Shown here: one piece after another, positions 5,520-6,408 of the stretch
Layout of the letters: every line of letters starts with the position of its first letter
Position numbering within the stretch: the first letter of the stretch is position 1
From: Pseudomonadota bacterium
Lineage (GTDB): Bacteria > Pseudomonadota > Gammaproteobacteria > CAMYNG01
DNA: 6,408 nt
Direction of reading: 5' to 3'
Assembly (NCBI GenBank): GCA_020347585.1
Contig: CP070733.1
Span: 818,345-824,752 of the forward strand
The notes under the pieces: generated by a model
What the model was told of the DNA's origin: nothing
What the model saw: the letters and a program-made list of their open reading frames with translations, nothing else
Database searches by the model: none
Position numbers and translations under genes: made by a program

Positions 5520-5786
5520 TCATTCGCCGCTCTGCGCGCCCCGCGCCACTAGCAGGTTGTACAACCAGGCAAAAACAGCACCGCCGATCAAGCCATCAAC
5601 AAACCCGTAGAACATGCCCACGACGCTGCCCATGGGGCTCAGGCTGTAACCGATGTAAAACTGACGCACAAGGGCGATGACATTGGCGGGAGAATCGCGC
5701 GCGATTAGCCACCAGGTGATAACAAACATGGCCGCGCCCCAGATGATCGCGCAGGCCAGCGCGAAGGCCCTCACGTCCAGTATCAT
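5520..5786 (-). CDS. Small holin-like integral membrane protein
   Basis: This 88-residue protein has a first membrane segment at about 7-28 (AFALACAIIWGAAMFVITWW), a loop with a conserved-looking FYIGYSLSPMGS (43-54), and a second hydrophobic stretch at about 52-80 (VVGMFYGFVDGLIGGAVFAW), then LYNLL. It resembles a widespread small membrane family that databases often label 'bacteriophage holin' (recalled). There is no lysin, phage gene or other lysis context here, so I would not infer lysis. The ATG at 5786 has GGAGG about five bases upstream. It starts 15 bases after the CWC gene, so the two are probably co-transcribed. Confidence 0.85.
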   Translation of the reverse strand: MILDVRAFALACAIIWGAAMFVITWWLIARDSPANVIALVRQFYIGYSLSPMGSVVGMFYGFVDGLIGGAVFAWLYNLLVARGAQSGE

Positions 5787-5801
5787 TCCCGCCTCCCCGG
5801 T

Positions 5802-6038
5802 TCAGCGTCCGGCGCCAATCAGGTCGCTAATACGTCGCGCATGCTCGCGGCAATTGTGCTCGGTACGCAGTTCGCGCAGACACCGTGCGCACAGACAACC
5901 ATCGTAGCGTTGCGCTATGTATTCGCGATGCGACTCGCCCAATAATACGCCAGCACACTGACACTGCCACACCAGACCCGGCTTGCATTCAAATCCCTCA
6001 CCGCAGCGCGGACAATGCTTGTGCTCGTGTACCGCCAC
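5802..6038 (-). CDS. Cysteine-rich CWC family protein
   Basis: From the GTG at 6038 the protein has 78 residues and nine cysteines. Near the N-terminus is C9-PR-C12-GEGFE-C18-KPGLVWQ-C26-Q-C28-AG, followed by SHREYIAQRYDG-C48-L-C50-AR-C53-LRELR and C63. The CPRCG, WQCQC and YDGCLCxxCL blocks are the CWC-family signature. The paired cysteines suggest a bound metal such as zinc; the role is unknown. It should be cytoplasmic. I chose 6038 because GGGGA lies six bases before it. A TTG at 6056 would add six residues (MLRGRK) but has a poorer site. It lies 67 bases after PilZ-3 and 15 before the holin-like gene. Confidence 0.92.
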   Translation of the reverse strand: MAVHEHKHCPRCGEGFECKPGLVWQCQCAGVLLGESHREYIAQRYDGCLCARCLRELRTEHNCREHARRISDLIGAGR

Positions 6039-6105
6039 CTTACGTCCCCGTAGCAAATCCCGCTGATCTGCCTAACCGGGCTGCGCAACGCCCGACGCGC
6101 CGCCC

Positions 6106-6387
6106 TCAGGCATCGTGACAGAAGGCCAACCCGGTAAAAAACACGTCATTGTGGGGGCGGATATGTTTCACTCTGCCACGCATATGTACTTCGCGTGGCC
6201 TGTCGCTACAGTTCACGTAGAACTTCAGATCGAGCACCTCGCCAACCGTCGGTGGCGCCGAACAATACACGCCAACACCCCGCAGGGAATAGTTCAGCGC
6301 CGTGGTGGCGATCTCCTCCCCATTTTCCTTGCGCATATAGATGAGTTCGCCAAACTTCACTCGTGCAAGCCCACGCTTCTCGTCCAT
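6106..6387 (-). CDS. PilZ domain protein (PilZ-3), 93 residues
   Basis: This short PilZ domain starts with the ATG at 6387. AAGGAGG lies seven bases upstream; two GTG codons at 6393 and 6390 are too close to that site. The c-di-GMP motifs are R5-x3-R9 in KRGLARVKF and N32-x-S34-x-x-G37 in LNYSLRGVGVYC. The rest is barrel strands (VLDLKFYVNC, VHMRGRVKHIRP, FFTGLAF). It uses the Asn variant of the second motif and is clearly more distant from PilZ-1 and PilZ-2 than they are from each other. It is the first gene of the visible block, but the window ends 21 bases upstream, so an earlier gene or the promoter lies outside. Confidence 0.92.
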   Translation of the reverse strand: MDEKRGLARVKFGELIYMRKENGEEIATTALNYSLRGVGVYCSAPPTVGEVLDLKFYVNCSDRPREVHMRGRVKHIRPHNDVFFTGLAFCHDA

Positions 6388-6408
6388 CACCACCCCTCCT
6401 TGCCGTTA

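Noticed and set aside
5520..5786. Prophage remnant suggested by the holin-like protein
   Set aside because: No lysin, phage structural gene, integrase or att-like repeat is seen, and the neighbours are ordinary chromosomal families.
6077..6094. Five-pair CGGGC/GCCCG hairpin between PilZ-3 and the CWC gene
   Set aside because: The stem is short and has no T-run. It is expected by chance in GC-rich DNA.

Overview
The window is GC-rich and compact, and GTG starts are frequent. Its recognisable families are a YcgN/UPF0260 cysteine-cluster protein, a DUF2057/YccT-like lipoprotein, a cysteine-rich CWC protein and several single-domain PilZ proteins. Together these suggest a free-living gammaproteobacterium. 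The genus cannot be told from the sequence. No rRNA, tRNA, CRISPR array, insertion sequence or integrase was seen.

Layout: (1) At the left edge, a ycgN-type gene on the minus strand runs off the window. It is divergent from a small plus-strand gene of unknown function (567-770), the only convincing plus-strand gene. (2) From 796 to 3451, minus-strand genes read right to left: a secreted Gln/Arg-rich protein, a DUF4870 membrane protein, a 51-residue membrane hairpin protein, a PilZ protein (PilZ-1), and a DUF2057-like lipoprotein with a duplicated Trp-Trp motif. (3) Between 3452 and 3757 is a gene-poor gap with an intrinsic terminator for the next block and a possible 28-codon basic micro-ORF. 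(4) From 3758 to 6387, minus-strand genes read right to left: PilZ-3, a CWC cysteine-rich protein, a small holin-like membrane protein, a cupin, PilZ-2 and an exported TPR protein. The terminator lies just past the TPR gene.

How it fits together: three stand-alone PilZ proteins, each with both c-di-GMP-binding motifs, lie within about 4.4 kb on the same strand. They are interleaved with small membrane, secreted or metal-site proteins. PilZ-1 and PilZ-2 are clear paralogues. The simplest reading (inference) is a small-gene neighbourhood linked to the cell envelope with c-di-GMP input. No cyclase, phosphodiesterase or flagellar, pilus or polysaccharide output gene is visible to name the process.

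Two structural oddities flank PilZ-2. The cupin frame upstream has no stop at the family's usual length and runs 78 codons into PilZ-2. The TPR gene downstream has no ordinary start next to its signal peptide, but would gain one if a four-G run were one base shorter.
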